Notes under the pieces: model-generated
What the model was told of the DNA's origin: nothing
Seen by the model: the letters and a program-made list of their open reading frames with translations, nothing else
Databases searched by the model: none
Made by a program: the position numbers and the translations under genes
In this document: positions 25,326 to 32,818 of the stretch, piece after piece
Layout: the number at the start of each line of letters is the position of its first letter
How positions within the stretch are numbered: the stretch's first letter is position 1
DNA from: CAYSEW01 sp964430245
Lineage (GTDB): Bacteria; Bacteroidota; Bacteroidia; Flavobacteriales_D; Parvicellaceae
Reading direction: 5' to 3'
Length of the DNA: 64,000 bases
Assembly: GCA_964430245.1 (NCBI GenBank)
Contig: CAYSEW010000006.1
Location: forward strand, 52,433-116,432

Positions 25326-26852
25326 ATGAGGATTTTAGTATTAATATTTCTATTATGGTGCAGTTCCCTTTTTCATGCACAGCATTATTATTTTGGCGAT
25401 CTTCAAACCAACTACTTATTAGAATCACAAGTTTATAGGTCAGATAGCAATACACATACTGGAGTAAAACCCTATAATTTCCACGTGCTAAGAAAAAATA
25501 ATTTATCTGATAGTGTTTTTCAAAAAGGTATTTGGGACAATGCTGAAATATTTTCAGAACGAAAGTTGCGTTTTTTACCAGTAGTTGATTTTCAATTTAA
25601 AAATTTCAGTCTTTATAATCAGAAAAACTATTTGTCTGCTGGTTTAGGGCTTCAAGTAAATACTGAGCTTAATGAACGCATGTCATTTCAGGGAAGGTAT
25701 TTATATAATGGAGGTAAAATAGATGATTATTATTCAAACAGTGCGCATTATAGATCAGTCAATCACAGTAATGGGGCTTTAGTTGACTCTAATAATAATT
25801 ATAGAATCCATGAACTTGATTTAAGTTTTTCTTTTAAGGCTAATGATTATATTTTGTTATCCGCAGGAAAGGGCAAGAATTTTTGGGGAGATGGATATCG
25901 GTCACTTTTTTTATCGGATATTGCTTCTGCCTATCCATTCGTAAGAATTGAATCTGAATTTTGGAATGTTAAATACATTAATCTTTATTCTATGCATCAG
26001 GATAATTATTTCAATGATATAAATGCTCGAAAATATTCGTCCTCCCATATGCTAAGCTGGAATATTACAAAAAACATTAATTTATCTGTTTTTGAATCCA
26101 TTGTGTGGGCTGGTAAAGACACTTTAAATAATAGAAACTTTGACATAAATTATATCAATCCAATTATATTTTTCAGGCCTGTTGAATATAGTATAGGATC
26201 CTCTGATAATTCTTTTTTAGGAGCAAGCTTAAAATTTAAAATTTTAAAGTCTCATTTTCTATATGGTCAGATATTATTTGATGAATTTTATTTAAAAGAA
26301 TTAAGAGCAGCGAATGGGTGGTGGGCGAATAAATATGGGATTCAATTAGGCTATAAAACATTTGACCTATTAAATATTAAAGGCTTAGGGTTGCAGGCAG
26401 AATATAATACCGTAAGACCTTATACTTACTCACATGTAAGCTCATTACAAAATTATGGTCACAATGGGCAATCATTGGCTCACCCCCTTGAATCAAATTT
26501 TAATGAGTTATTAGTGAGAACAATTTATCAAAGGAATAATTTTTCATTCACCTTGCAATATAACCATCAGGTATATGGTACAGATTATATGGGCTATAAT
26601 TTTGGAGGAGATATGTTTTTGAGTTATAGTTCTAGATTCAGAGATTATGATAATACAACTAATCAAGGTGAAGAAAATATTGTAGAGTATTTTGGAGCTA
26701 GTATTTCTTACATGCTATTTCCAAAGACAAATTCAAAGGTATTTTTAAAGTTAGATTATAGATCTAGGAATATTCAGACAAATATTAATAATGATCTCTT
26801 ATTGAGAATAGGGATTCGTTCCGATCTTTGGAATACTTATGCTGATTATTGA
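25326..26852 (+). CDS. Capsule assembly Wzi-like outer membrane protein (second copy)
   Basis: The 508-residue protein has a signal peptide (cleavage near SLFHA-Q) and beta-rich sequence. It shares with the first copy GKGKNFWGDGYRSLFLSD near 181-198, QSLAHPLESNFNEL near 382-395, and an overall length within one residue. The copies are clearly divergent rather than recent duplicates. A Wzi-like lectin or anchor role for capsule is inferred from family. It begins one base after the WecA-like gene stop and closes the rightward cys/fucose/capsule run; the next gene has its own promoter-like sequence. Confidence 0.78.
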   Translation: MRILVLIFLLWCSSLFHAQHYYFGDLQTNYLLESQVYRSDSNTHTGVKPYNFHVLRKNNLSDSVFQKGIWDNAEIFSERKLRFLPVVDFQFKNFSLYNQKNYLSAGLGLQVNTELNERMSFQGRYLYNGGKIDDYYSNSAHYRSVNHSNGALVDSNNNYRIHELDLSFSFKANDYILLSAGKGKNFWGDGYRSLFLSDIASAYPFVRIESEFWNVKYINLYSMHQDNYFNDINARKYSSSHMLSWNITKNINLSVFESIVWAGKDTLNNRNFDINYINPIIFFRPVEYSIGSSDNSFLGASLKFKILKSHFLYGQILFDEFYLKELRAANGWWANKYGIQLGYKTFDLLNIKGLGLQAEYNTVRPYTYSHVSSLQNYGHNGQSLAHPLESNFNELLVRTIYQRNNFSFTLQYNHQVYGTDYMGYNFGGDMFLSYSSRFRDYDNTTNQGEENIVEYFGASISYMLFPKTNSKVFLKLDYRSRNIQTNINNDLLLRIGIRSDLWNTYADY

Positions 26853-26864
26853 CTTAATGGTCTA

Positions 26865-26900
26865 AATTTTCACAACAAATATGAAAAAACATTAATTTCG
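26865..26900 (+). promoter_or_regulatory. Putative promoter of the cytochrome oxidase operon
   Basis: TAATTTCG at 26893-26900 matches TAnnTTTG at all but one base and lies 14 bases before cyoE. A weak T-rich -33 element (ATTTTC, 26866-26871) stands about 21 bases upstream. The gap here follows the end of the capsule genes, so a new transcript probably starts here. Confidence 0.4.
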
Positions 26901-26914
26901 CGGTCTGAAAGACT

Positions 26915-27802
26915 ATGCACAAAGAAATTAATATCTCATCCGAAAAGACAACAGCTATTGGCAGGTTGAAAAGCTATGCTGAATTAATGAAGTTGAGGCT
27001 ATCCTCATTGGTTGTGCTTTCTGCTATTTTAGGGTATTTATTAGGTCCCGGGGCAATTATTCCATTTCAGGCAGTATTATTATGCCTAGGGGGCTTTTTG
27101 ATTACAGGTGCTTCTAACGCATTTAATCAAATTTGGGAAAGAGATCTGGATAAATTAATGAGCAGGACTCAGAAGAGACCTTTGCCACAAGGAAGAATCA
27201 CTGTGTTTGAAAGTTTAATTGTAGGGGGGATTATGGGTATTGGTGGTGTGGCTCTTTTGTGGTACTTAAATGACACTTGTGCTGTTTTAGGGATTCTAGC
27301 CTTGGTGCTGTATGTTGCTGTTTATACCCCTTTAAAAACTATTACACCTTTAGCTGTTTTTGTTGGTGCTATTCCAGGTAGTATTCCTCCAATGTTAGGT
27401 TTTATTGCTGCTTCAGGAAATTTTGGTTTGGAAGCTGGAGTTTTGTTCATGATCCAGTTCTTTTGGCAATTCCCACATTTTTGGGCCATAGCCTGGAAAT
27501 TAGATGATGATTATAAAAAAGCTGGTTTTCGTTTATTGCCTTCCGGATATAGAGATAAACAAAGTGCCTATCAAATTATGCTGTATACTTCATTTTTAAT
27601 TCCTATAGTCATGCTTCCATGGGTTATCGAATTAAGTGGAGTTGTTTCTATGATATTTGCTGTGTCTTTTAGTATTGCAATGCTAATACCAGCATTTAGA
27701 TTATTTAAGGGGATGGAACTCAAACATGCAAGTCAGCTTATGTTCTTCTCTTTTGTTTACCTACCCTTGGTTCTTTTTCTTTTTTTTCTTGATAAGTTAT
27801 AA
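26915..27802 (+). CDS. cyoE: Protoheme IX farnesyltransferase (heme O synthase)
   Basis: A 295-residue UbiA-type prenyltransferase with about eight membrane segments. Key motifs are KLRLSSLVVLSAILGYLLGPG, TGASNAFNQIWERDLDKLMSRTQKRPLPQG (the substrate-binding N-x-x-x-D-x-x-x-D region), YTPLKTITPLAVFVGAIPGSIPPMLGF, and MIQFFWQFPHFWAIAWKLDDDYKKAGFRLLP. It farnesylates heme B to heme O, the precursor of heme A for cytochrome oxidases. It heads a run of oxidase subunits and copper-delivery genes, with 10 bases to the next. Also known as ctaB. Confidence 0.95.
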   Translation: MHKEINISSEKTTAIGRLKSYAELMKLRLSSLVVLSAILGYLLGPGAIIPFQAVLLCLGGFLITGASNAFNQIWERDLDKLMSRTQKRPLPQGRITVFESLIVGGIMGIGGVALLWYLNDTCAVLGILALVLYVAVYTPLKTITPLAVFVGAIPGSIPPMLGFIAASGNFGLEAGVLFMIQFFWQFPHFWAIAWKLDDDYKKAGFRLLPSGYRDKQSAYQIMLYTSFLIPIVMLPWVIELSGVVSMIFAVSFSIAMLIPAFRLFKGMELKHASQLMFFSFVYLPLVLFLFFLDKL

Positions 27803-27812
27803 ATAAGATAGT

Positions 27813-29024
27813 ATGCCAGAAAACGATCAATTGGAAATAAATGCAAAAAGAGAAAAAGTATATAAAACATTGGTCTATGTTGGTACTTTTTCAAGCATTA
27901 TGCTTTTTGCTGGTTTTAGCAGTGCTGTATTAGTTAGAAAAATGGATAAATTTTGGGTAAATATTCATTTGCCATATGAATTTATCATTAGCACGATTCT
28001 GATTATTTTAAGTAGTCTTACTTTGTATTTATCCCTGAGGTTTGCAAAAAAGGACAAGGTAAAGCAACTTAAATCTTTCATTATTATAACATTGATCTTG
28101 GGTCTAGGTTTTTGTTATTATCAATTTAAGGGATGGCAGGCTTATTATAATTCTGGGAATGCTCCAAAATCTTACATAATGAATACTGTAGGTATGTATG
28201 GTAAAAGTTTCAGGGTGCTAAAAAGTGGAGATCCAATCATTTTTAATGGGCATAATTATTTGCTAAATGGTAAAGAACTCACGTCAGGAGAAGTTAATGA
28301 ATTAAAAAACTTCACTCATCAGTTTTGTGGGGACGATAGATCGATGAACCCCAAGCCTTATAATGTAATAAATTACCAATCACCTTATTCTATTTTAAGT
28401 GTTAATGATTCTATTGTGTTGGAATTTAATGATGGGATTCCTACTAAAGATGGAGTGAAATTATCTCCATCAGAAAGAGATGATCTTTTTAAATTTTCTT
28501 TTGGCGTTTATAATAATTTCCCATTTTTCATGATTGATGGTCAATATGGTAAAGATTTTTCTATTTATTTAAATGGAAAAGAATTAGTATATCAGCTAAA
28601 GAAATTTTATTTACCTGAAAGACAACTTACAGAAGATGAAAGAATGAAAATAAAATTCCCAGATAAAGCTGAATTGGGTGAAAACGAAAAGCAATTCACA
28701 GTTTTTATTGATGGTAATCCTGAATTAATTAAGTTAGATAAGCAAAGCAATTGGGTAGTTGATAAAAAAGAATTAAATAGCGCTCAATACAATGAGCTTT
28801 TTCAAACACAGCATATTTCTAGTAGTTTTGTAATTGCATTAACAGGAATTCATTTTTTACATTTCATAGTAGGATGGGTAGTATTGTTGGTAGTGTTTTT
28901 TAGAGCAATAAAAGGTAAATATCATTCAAAAAATCAGGTAGGATTAAAAGCTGGAAGTGTTTTTTGGCATTTTGTGGGCGTTTTATGGATATATTTATAC
29001 GTTTTTTTAGAATATATTAATTAA
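27813..29024 (+). CDS. Cytochrome c oxidase subunit III-like protein with a large insertion
   Basis: The 403-residue protein has the subunit III membrane pattern split in two. Residues 17-108 hold three membrane segments (LVYVGTFSSIMLFAGFSSAVLV, FIISTILIILSSLTLYLSL, FIIITLILGLGFCYYQFKGW). Residues 336-402 hold the last two (FVIALTGIHFLHFIVGWVVLLVVFF, GSVFWHFVGVLWIYLYVFLE), including the diagnostic WHFVGVLW. Bacteroidota homologues of this short type are about 190-200 residues by my recollection, so residues ~115-333 are an extra soluble domain in a membrane loop. The insertion contains four similar short motifs (near 154, 215, 269 and 319). It is the first of two subunit III genes in the operon. 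Subunits I and II are not in the window. Confidence 0.85.
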   Translation: MPENDQLEINAKREKVYKTLVYVGTFSSIMLFAGFSSAVLVRKMDKFWVNIHLPYEFIISTILIILSSLTLYLSLRFAKKDKVKQLKSFIIITLILGLGFCYYQFKGWQAYYNSGNAPKSYIMNTVGMYGKSFRVLKSGDPIIFNGHNYLLNGKELTSGEVNELKNFTHQFCGDDRSMNPKPYNVINYQSPYSILSVNDSIVLEFNDGIPTKDGVKLSPSERDDLFKFSFGVYNNFPFFMIDGQYGKDFSIYLNGKELVYQLKKFYLPERQLTEDERMKIKFPDKAELGENEKQFTVFIDGNPELIKLDKQSNWVVDKKELNSAQYNELFQTQHISSSFVIALTGIHFLHFIVGWVVLLVVFFRAIKGKYHSKNQVGLKAGSVFWHFVGVLWIYLYVFLEYIN

Positions 29025-29050
29025 ACTTGTAGCCGAAAATAAATTTATTC

Positions 29051-29890
29051 ATGGGAGGAGTAACTGAAAATATAAGTAAAGGAAAGTTGTGGGGAGGAGA
29101 TGGATCTCCCTTTAGAATTTCTTATGGAAAACAATGGATGTGGATGTTCCTTGTTTCTGATGCCCTTACATTTGGTGGATTATTAACTGCATATGGATTT
29201 GCAAGACACTCAGCAGATTCTTGGCCAATTGGTGAGGAAACTTTTAATGCCATGCCGTTTCTGGGAAATGGATATCCGCTTTTATATGTTGCATTAATGA
29301 CCTTTATTCTTATTGTTAGTTCAGTAACAATGGTATTGGCTGTTGAAGCAGGACATAGAAAAGATAAAAAAGGAGTCGCTAAATGGTTGTTACTAACTGT
29401 TGTTGGAGGGTTGTTCTTTGTAGGTTCACAAGCTTGGGAGTGGTATCATTTTATTCATGGGACTCATTTTGGTAGTATTTTAACTACAGATGGTTGGGCA
29501 GTTGTAGACTACGTAGGAACTGATTTAGTTTTAAAGTTTGGTAGAGGTGTTGAGGTAGTTGGAACGGAAGCACAAAACTTATGGGAAGGAGCTATTACTT
29601 TAGCTGGCACTGGTGCAGTTGAGCCTATTACTATGCAAGGGGCTAATTTAATTGAGAATGAATATGCGCCTAATGTCCCTCAGTATGCTGATTTTTTCTT
29701 TTTTATTACTGGATTCCATGGCTTTCATGTTTTTTCAGGAGTGGTTTTTAACTTGATAATTTATATTAATGTTGTTAGAGGTGTTTATGATAAAAGAGGT
29801 CACTTTGAGATGGTTGAAAAGGTAGGTCTTTACTGGCACTTTGTAGATTTAGTTTGGGTATTTGTATTTACTTTCTTTTACCTGGTTTAA
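29051..29890 (+). CDS. Cytochrome c oxidase subunit III
   Basis: A 279-residue subunit III with SYGKQWMWMFLVSDALTFGGLLTAYGFA at the N-terminus, further segments LLYVALMTFILIVSSVTMVLAV and WLLLTVVGGLFFVGSQAWEWYHFIHG, and the signature FFFFITGFHGFHVFSGVV and GLYWHFVDLVWVFVFTFFYLV. The W-E-W-x-H and GFHGxHV motifs identify the heme-copper oxidase subunit III family. Between ~140 and ~210 it carries an extra, Gly/Thr-rich loop (TTDGWAVVDYVGTDLVLKFG..) longer than I expect for the family. It lies 26 bases after the first subunit III gene. Confidence 0.92.
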   Translation: MGGVTENISKGKLWGGDGSPFRISYGKQWMWMFLVSDALTFGGLLTAYGFARHSADSWPIGEETFNAMPFLGNGYPLLYVALMTFILIVSSVTMVLAVEAGHRKDKKGVAKWLLLTVVGGLFFVGSQAWEWYHFIHGTHFGSILTTDGWAVVDYVGTDLVLKFGRGVEVVGTEAQNLWEGAITLAGTGAVEPITMQGANLIENEYAPNVPQYADFFFFITGFHGFHVFSGVVFNLIIYINVVRGVYDKRGHFEMVEKVGLYWHFVDLVWVFVFTFFYLV

Positions 29891-29902
29891 AAAAGATTAA
29901 TT

Positions 29903-30310
29903 ATGGAAAGAGATGATTTAATCAGAGATAATGCATATTCTTTATCAGCTAATCATGATGAAGAACATGGTCGTGTCATCAGAAAAAAGATAATAAAAGT
30001 TACCGTTATTTTAACTGCAGTAACCGTTTTCGAAGTGTTAATGGGGGCATTTTTAAAGCAATATACAGGTGAAAATGGTGCAGATAACCCTATATGGCCA
30101 TATGTTAAATGGTCATTTATCGTGCTTACTATAATTAAAGCAGCATACATAGTGCTTGTTTTCATGCATTTAGGCGATGAAAGGAAGAACTTTAAATGGG
30201 TAATTTTAGGTCCCTATATATTATTTATTCTTTATTTGATATTTATTTGCTTAACCGAGTCTACCTACTGGCACGATGTTTTTGGTGGGGTGAATAGTAT
30301 CACGCCTTAG
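29903..30310 (+). CDS. Cytochrome c oxidase subunit IV (prokaryotic COX4/CyoD-like)
   Basis: A 135-residue protein with a charged N-terminal tail and three membrane segments: IKVTVILTAVTVFEVLMGAFL, WSFIVLTIIKAAYIVLVFMHLGDE and WVILGPYILFILYLIFICLTES. The VFMHLGDERKNFKW segment between helices two and three is typical of the prokaryotic subunit IV family, a small stabilising subunit of heme-copper oxidases. It lies 12 bases after the second subunit III gene, the usual operon order in Bacteroidota as I recall it. Confidence 0.88.
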   Translation: MERDDLIRDNAYSLSANHDEEHGRVIRKKIIKVTVILTAVTVFEVLMGAFLKQYTGENGADNPIWPYVKWSFIVLTIIKAAYIVLVFMHLGDERKNFKWVILGPYILFILYLIFICLTESTYWHDVFGGVNSITP

Positions 30311-30331
30311 ATAAAAATAAAAACACCTTAA

Positions 30332-31003
30332 TTGAAAAAGAAAGGCGTATTCGTTTTAGGAGGAATTTTATCTTTTTTTCTTGTAATAATTTTTACACTT
30401 AAGTATTGTAGTCGCCCCCATTTTATCCCTCTTCCCAATTTTGGCAATATAGATTTGTCTAATGAATTTTTAATTGATGAAAACGGGGACTCTTTATTCA
30501 TAGATGAATTAAAAGATAAGATTTTATTGGTTAACTATTTATCTGTTGACTGTCCTCAAAATTGTCCTTTAAAATTTAATTTGTTTAAATTTTATATTTA
30601 CGAGCAGTTGGTAGAAAATGAAGGATTTAAAGATGTGAATATAATTTCAGTATTTCTAGATACTTGTAATGACCTTTCAGATAAAATTAGAGACTTCAGA
30701 ACTCATCATGATTTAAGTAAGGATAAATGGAAGTTTATAACATCTAAAGAGCACCCGTTCTTTAATATTGATCTTGAAAATGGAAATCCGTTGTTGACAA
30801 ATGATACCATTTATGGTTTCGAGAAAAATGCCCATGTGATGACACTTTTAATTGATAAAGAATTAAATGTAAGAGGAAAATATTTAACACCTGGGATTTC
30901 TAAAAAGCCTGGAGAAAAGCCATTTAACCCTCATCATGCTGGTCCTGAGATCAGAAGAATTACTAAAGAGATAAGTTTATTATTAAATGAAGAAAATGAA
31001 TAG
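30332..31003 (+). CDS. SCO1/SenC-family copper chaperone, membrane-anchored (TTG start)
   Basis: A 223-residue protein with one N-terminal membrane anchor (VFVLGGILSFFLVIIFTLKY, 6-25) and a thioredoxin-like periplasmic domain. The copper-binding Cys pair is in VDCPQNCP (Cys74, Cys78), and the conserved distal histidine is in EKNAHVMTLLID (His168). SCO proteins deliver copper or reduce thiols at the CuA site of oxidase subunit II. The start is TTG at 30332, which gives MKKKG before the anchor; no ATG fits. Its end overlaps the next SCO gene by 17 bases. Compared with the second copy it is more divergent around the first cysteine. Confidence 0.88.
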   Translation: MKKKGVFVLGGILSFFLVIIFTLKYCSRPHFIPLPNFGNIDLSNEFLIDENGDSLFIDELKDKILLVNYLSVDCPQNCPLKFNLFKFYIYEQLVENEGFKDVNIISVFLDTCNDLSDKIRDFRTHHDLSKDKWKFITSKEHPFFNIDLENGNPLLTNDTIYGFEKNAHVMTLLIDKELNVRGKYLTPGISKKPGEKPFNPHHAGPEIRRITKEISLLLNEENE

Positions 31004-31739
31004 AATTTATTTATTATGGATATTTGTTTTCCTCCTGTTTAGTTGTACTCAAAATGAAACAGAAATAGAAAAGGTTGACCCTCTTGATCCAGCGTTATAT
31101 GCTCACCCTGATTCTATAATTGTGCATGAAAAGAAAAAAATCGAAAGCATAGACACAAGTCTATCTCCTATTAATGACACTATAATTATTAATAAGTCGA
31201 ATAGTTTGCCAATTCATGGTTTTAAGGAAAGTGGAGATAATGGAGAAACAATATATCATACTATACCTGATTGGGAGTTTATGAATCAAAATGGAGATGT
31301 TGTTTCTTCTGAAGAATACAAAGGGCACATTTATGTTGCAGAGTTTTTCTTTACCAACTGCCCAACAATTTGTCCTAAAATGACAGTGAATATGCATTCT
31401 CTTCAGGAAAAAACAAAAGATTTGAATGTGCAATTTCTATCTTATACAGTTGACCCAATGAGAGATACTTCAGCAACACTAAAAACTTATCAGCAAGCCT
31501 ATGGTATCAATGAGAAAAATTGGAATATGCTAACAGGCGACCAATTTAAAATTTATGAATTAGGAGTAAAAGGATATTTAGTTCCCAATCAAGAAGATGC
31601 ATTAGCCCCAGGTGGTTTTTTGCATTCAGAAATGTTTATGCTGATAGATCAGAAAGGAAGGATTAGGGGTTATTATGATGGGACTAACTCTCAGAACATA
31701 GATAAAATTGTTCGGGATATAAAGTATTTGAGCCAATAA
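30987..31739 (+). CDS. SCO1/SenC-family copper chaperone, lipoprotein
   Basis: The 250-residue protein has a lipoprotein signal (hydrophobic 7-19, lipobox LFS-C at Cys20), a linker of ~70 residues, and a SCO domain with EFFFTNCPTICPKM (Cys125, Cys129), YTVDPMRDT, and the ligand histidine in GGFLHSEMFMLID (His213). It should be tethered to a membrane by lipid in the periplasm and supply copper to cytochrome oxidase. The ATG at 30987 overlaps the preceding gene; a second ATG at 30996 is possible. Two different SCO proteins side by side suggest divided roles in CuA assembly. Confidence 0.92.
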   Translation: MKKMNRIYLLWIFVFLLFSCTQNETEIEKVDPLDPALYAHPDSIIVHEKKKIESIDTSLSPINDTIIINKSNSLPIHGFKESGDNGETIYHTIPDWEFMNQNGDVVSSEEYKGHIYVAEFFFTNCPTICPKMTVNMHSLQEKTKDLNVQFLSYTVDPMRDTSATLKTYQQAYGINEKNWNMLTGDQFKIYELGVKGYLVPNQEDALAPGGFLHSEMFMLIDQKGRIRGYYDGTNSQNIDKIVRDIKYLSQ

Positions 31740-31774
31740 AAATAAACACAATTAATTTTCTGTCCTTTTCTGTT

Positions 31775-31782
31775 TAGTTTTG
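31775..31782 (+). promoter_or_regulatory. Putative -7 promoter element before DUF420 gene
   Basis: TAGTTTTG is a perfect match to TAnnTTTG, 14 bases before the DUF420 start in the 57-base gap after the SCO genes. No clear -33 TTG is seen at the right distance. Confidence 0.35.
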
Positions 31783-31796
31783 TAAAAATTTTTGAC

Positions 31797-32345
31797 ATGA
31801 GTTATCCGGAAGCATCCTTGAAAAAAAATGATAAAAAAGCCCATCTTTTAATTTGGTCTGTCTCTGCAGTAGTATTTATAGCAGTAGTGGTTCTACATGA
31901 ATTGAAGATTGAAGTCGATTTAGGTTTTGACCCACATGTATTTGCTTTAATAAATGCTGTAATTAATGGAACTGTTGCTGTTTTGTTATTCATAGGGTTA
32001 ATCTTGGTTAAGATGAAAAAGTTCATTTTGCATAAAAAGGTAATGTTGTTGTCAATTGTTTTGTCTGTTATTTTTTTACTCTCTTATATTGCTCATCATA
32101 TATTAGCAGATAGCACTTCTTATGATAATGAAGGAATTATAAAAACAGTATATTATTTTATTTTAGTAACCCATATTGTGTTAGCTGGTCTTTCATTGCC
32201 ATTTATTCTATACACTGCTTACAGGGCTTCTATAGCTGAATATCAACAACACATGAAATTAGCTAGGATTATCTATCCTGTTTGGTTGTATGTTGCTGTT
32301 ACAGGAGTAGTCGTTTATTTAATGATTTCTCCATTTTATGCATAG
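31797..32345 (+). CDS. DUF420 membrane protein (CtaM/YozB-like)
   Basis: A 182-residue protein with five hydrophobic segments, among them LLIWSVSAVVFIAVVVLHEL, HVFALINAVINGTVAVLLFIGLILV, VMLLSIVLSVIFLLSYIAHHIL and YYFILVTHIVLAGLSLPFILYTAYRA. Histidines sit at the membrane faces (LHKK, AHH, THIVLA, QQHMKLARI), as in the DUF420 family. The Firmicute members YozB/CtaM are needed for active heme A-copper oxidases. Its place after the two SCO genes fits an oxidase-assembly role. A promoter-like -7 box immediately upstream suggests it can also be transcribed separately. Confidence 0.9.
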   Translation: MSYPEASLKKNDKKAHLLIWSVSAVVFIAVVVLHELKIEVDLGFDPHVFALINAVINGTVAVLLFIGLILVKMKKFILHKKVMLLSIVLSVIFLLSYIAHHILADSTSYDNEGIIKTVYYFILVTHIVLAGLSLPFILYTAYRASIAEYQQHMKLARIIYPVWLYVAVTGVVVYLMISPFYA

Positions 32346-32360
32346 ATTTGCATTAGAACT

Positions 32361-32594
32361 ATGAAAAGGTTATTCCTAATATTAATTTTTATCGTTATTG
32401 AATTTCATTCTTATGCTCAAGGATGTTCACAATGTAGGGCTCAGATTATTTCTAGTAATCAAGAAGACCTTTCAGTTGGAAATGGAATTAATACGGGGAT
32501 TTTATTTTTAATGGTGGTTCCTTATATATTATTATTCTTTTTGTTCAGGAAACAGATTTTTTCCTTTTTCAAGCAGCTAAAGTCTGCTAAGTAA
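32361..32594 (+). CDS. Small CxxC membrane protein of the oxidase cluster, function unknown
   Basis: A 77-residue protein with a signal peptide (1-19, SYA-Q), an immediate CSQC motif (Cys22, Cys25) followed by RAQIISSNQED, one membrane segment (TGILFLMVVPYILLFFLFRKQ, ~44-64) and a short basic tail. The mature N-terminus would carry the CxxC pair on the periplasmic side. I do not know a named family, though short proteins of this pattern follow DUF420 genes in other flavobacteria as far as I remember. Fifteen bases after the DUF420 gene, at the end of an oxidase-assembly operon, a copper- or heme-related role is plausible but unproven. Confidence 0.7.
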   Translation: MKRLFLILIFIVIEFHSYAQGCSQCRAQIISSNQEDLSVGNGINTGILFLMVVPYILLFFLFRKQIFSFFKQLKSAK

Positions 32595-32608
32595 TTATTT
32601 AATCATTT

Positions 32609-32644
32609 TTTGACTTTTAGGTGTTCCCTAATAATGTATATTTG
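32609..32644 (+). promoter_or_regulatory. Promoter of the riboswitch-metH transcript
   Basis: TATATTTG at 32637-32644 is a perfect TAnnTTTG -7 box, and TTTG at 32609-32612 is a candidate -33 box, 24 bases away (slightly wide). Transcription would start just before the riboswitch aptamer at 32661. Confidence 0.6.
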
Positions 32645-32660
32645 ACAAGTTCTTTTTCAG

Positions 32661-32760
32661 CTTATCGAGAAAGGTGGAGGGAAAGGCCCTTTGAAACCTT
32701 AGCAACCCCCTGTTGGGTAGGTGCTAACTCCTGTTTATCAGAGCATAAACACAGATAAGA
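32661..32760 (+). promoter_or_regulatory. SAM-I (S-box) riboswitch aptamer
   Basis: All conserved S-box elements are present in order: P1 5' strand CTTATC (32661-32666), GAGAAAGGTGGAGGGA, GGCCCTTTGAAACC, AGCAACC, GGTGCTAACTCC, a P4 hairpin, and the P1 3' strand GATAAG (32754-32759), which pairs fully with the first. S-box RNAs bind S-adenosylmethionine and repress methionine genes. The downstream sequence supplies an antiterminator (32757-32764 pairing with 32779-32786) and an overlapping terminator, so SAM binding should cause early termination before metH. Confidence 0.95.
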
Positions 32761-32779
32761 GATAAATTAATTATAAGGT

Positions 32780-32810
32780 ATCTCTTTCTGTTTAATGGAA
32801 GAGATTTTTT
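32780..32810 (+). terminator. Riboswitch-controlled intrinsic terminator
   Basis: ATCTCTT (32780-32786) pairs with AAGAGAT (32799-32805) around a 12-base loop, and the stem runs into six T residues (32805-32810), only 8 bases before the metH start. The 5' arm is shared with the antiterminator 32757-32764 / 32779-32786, whose own 5' arm overlaps the 3' strand of aptamer helix P1, giving a SAM-dependent off switch. Confidence 0.85.
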
Positions 32811-32818
32811 ATATGTAA

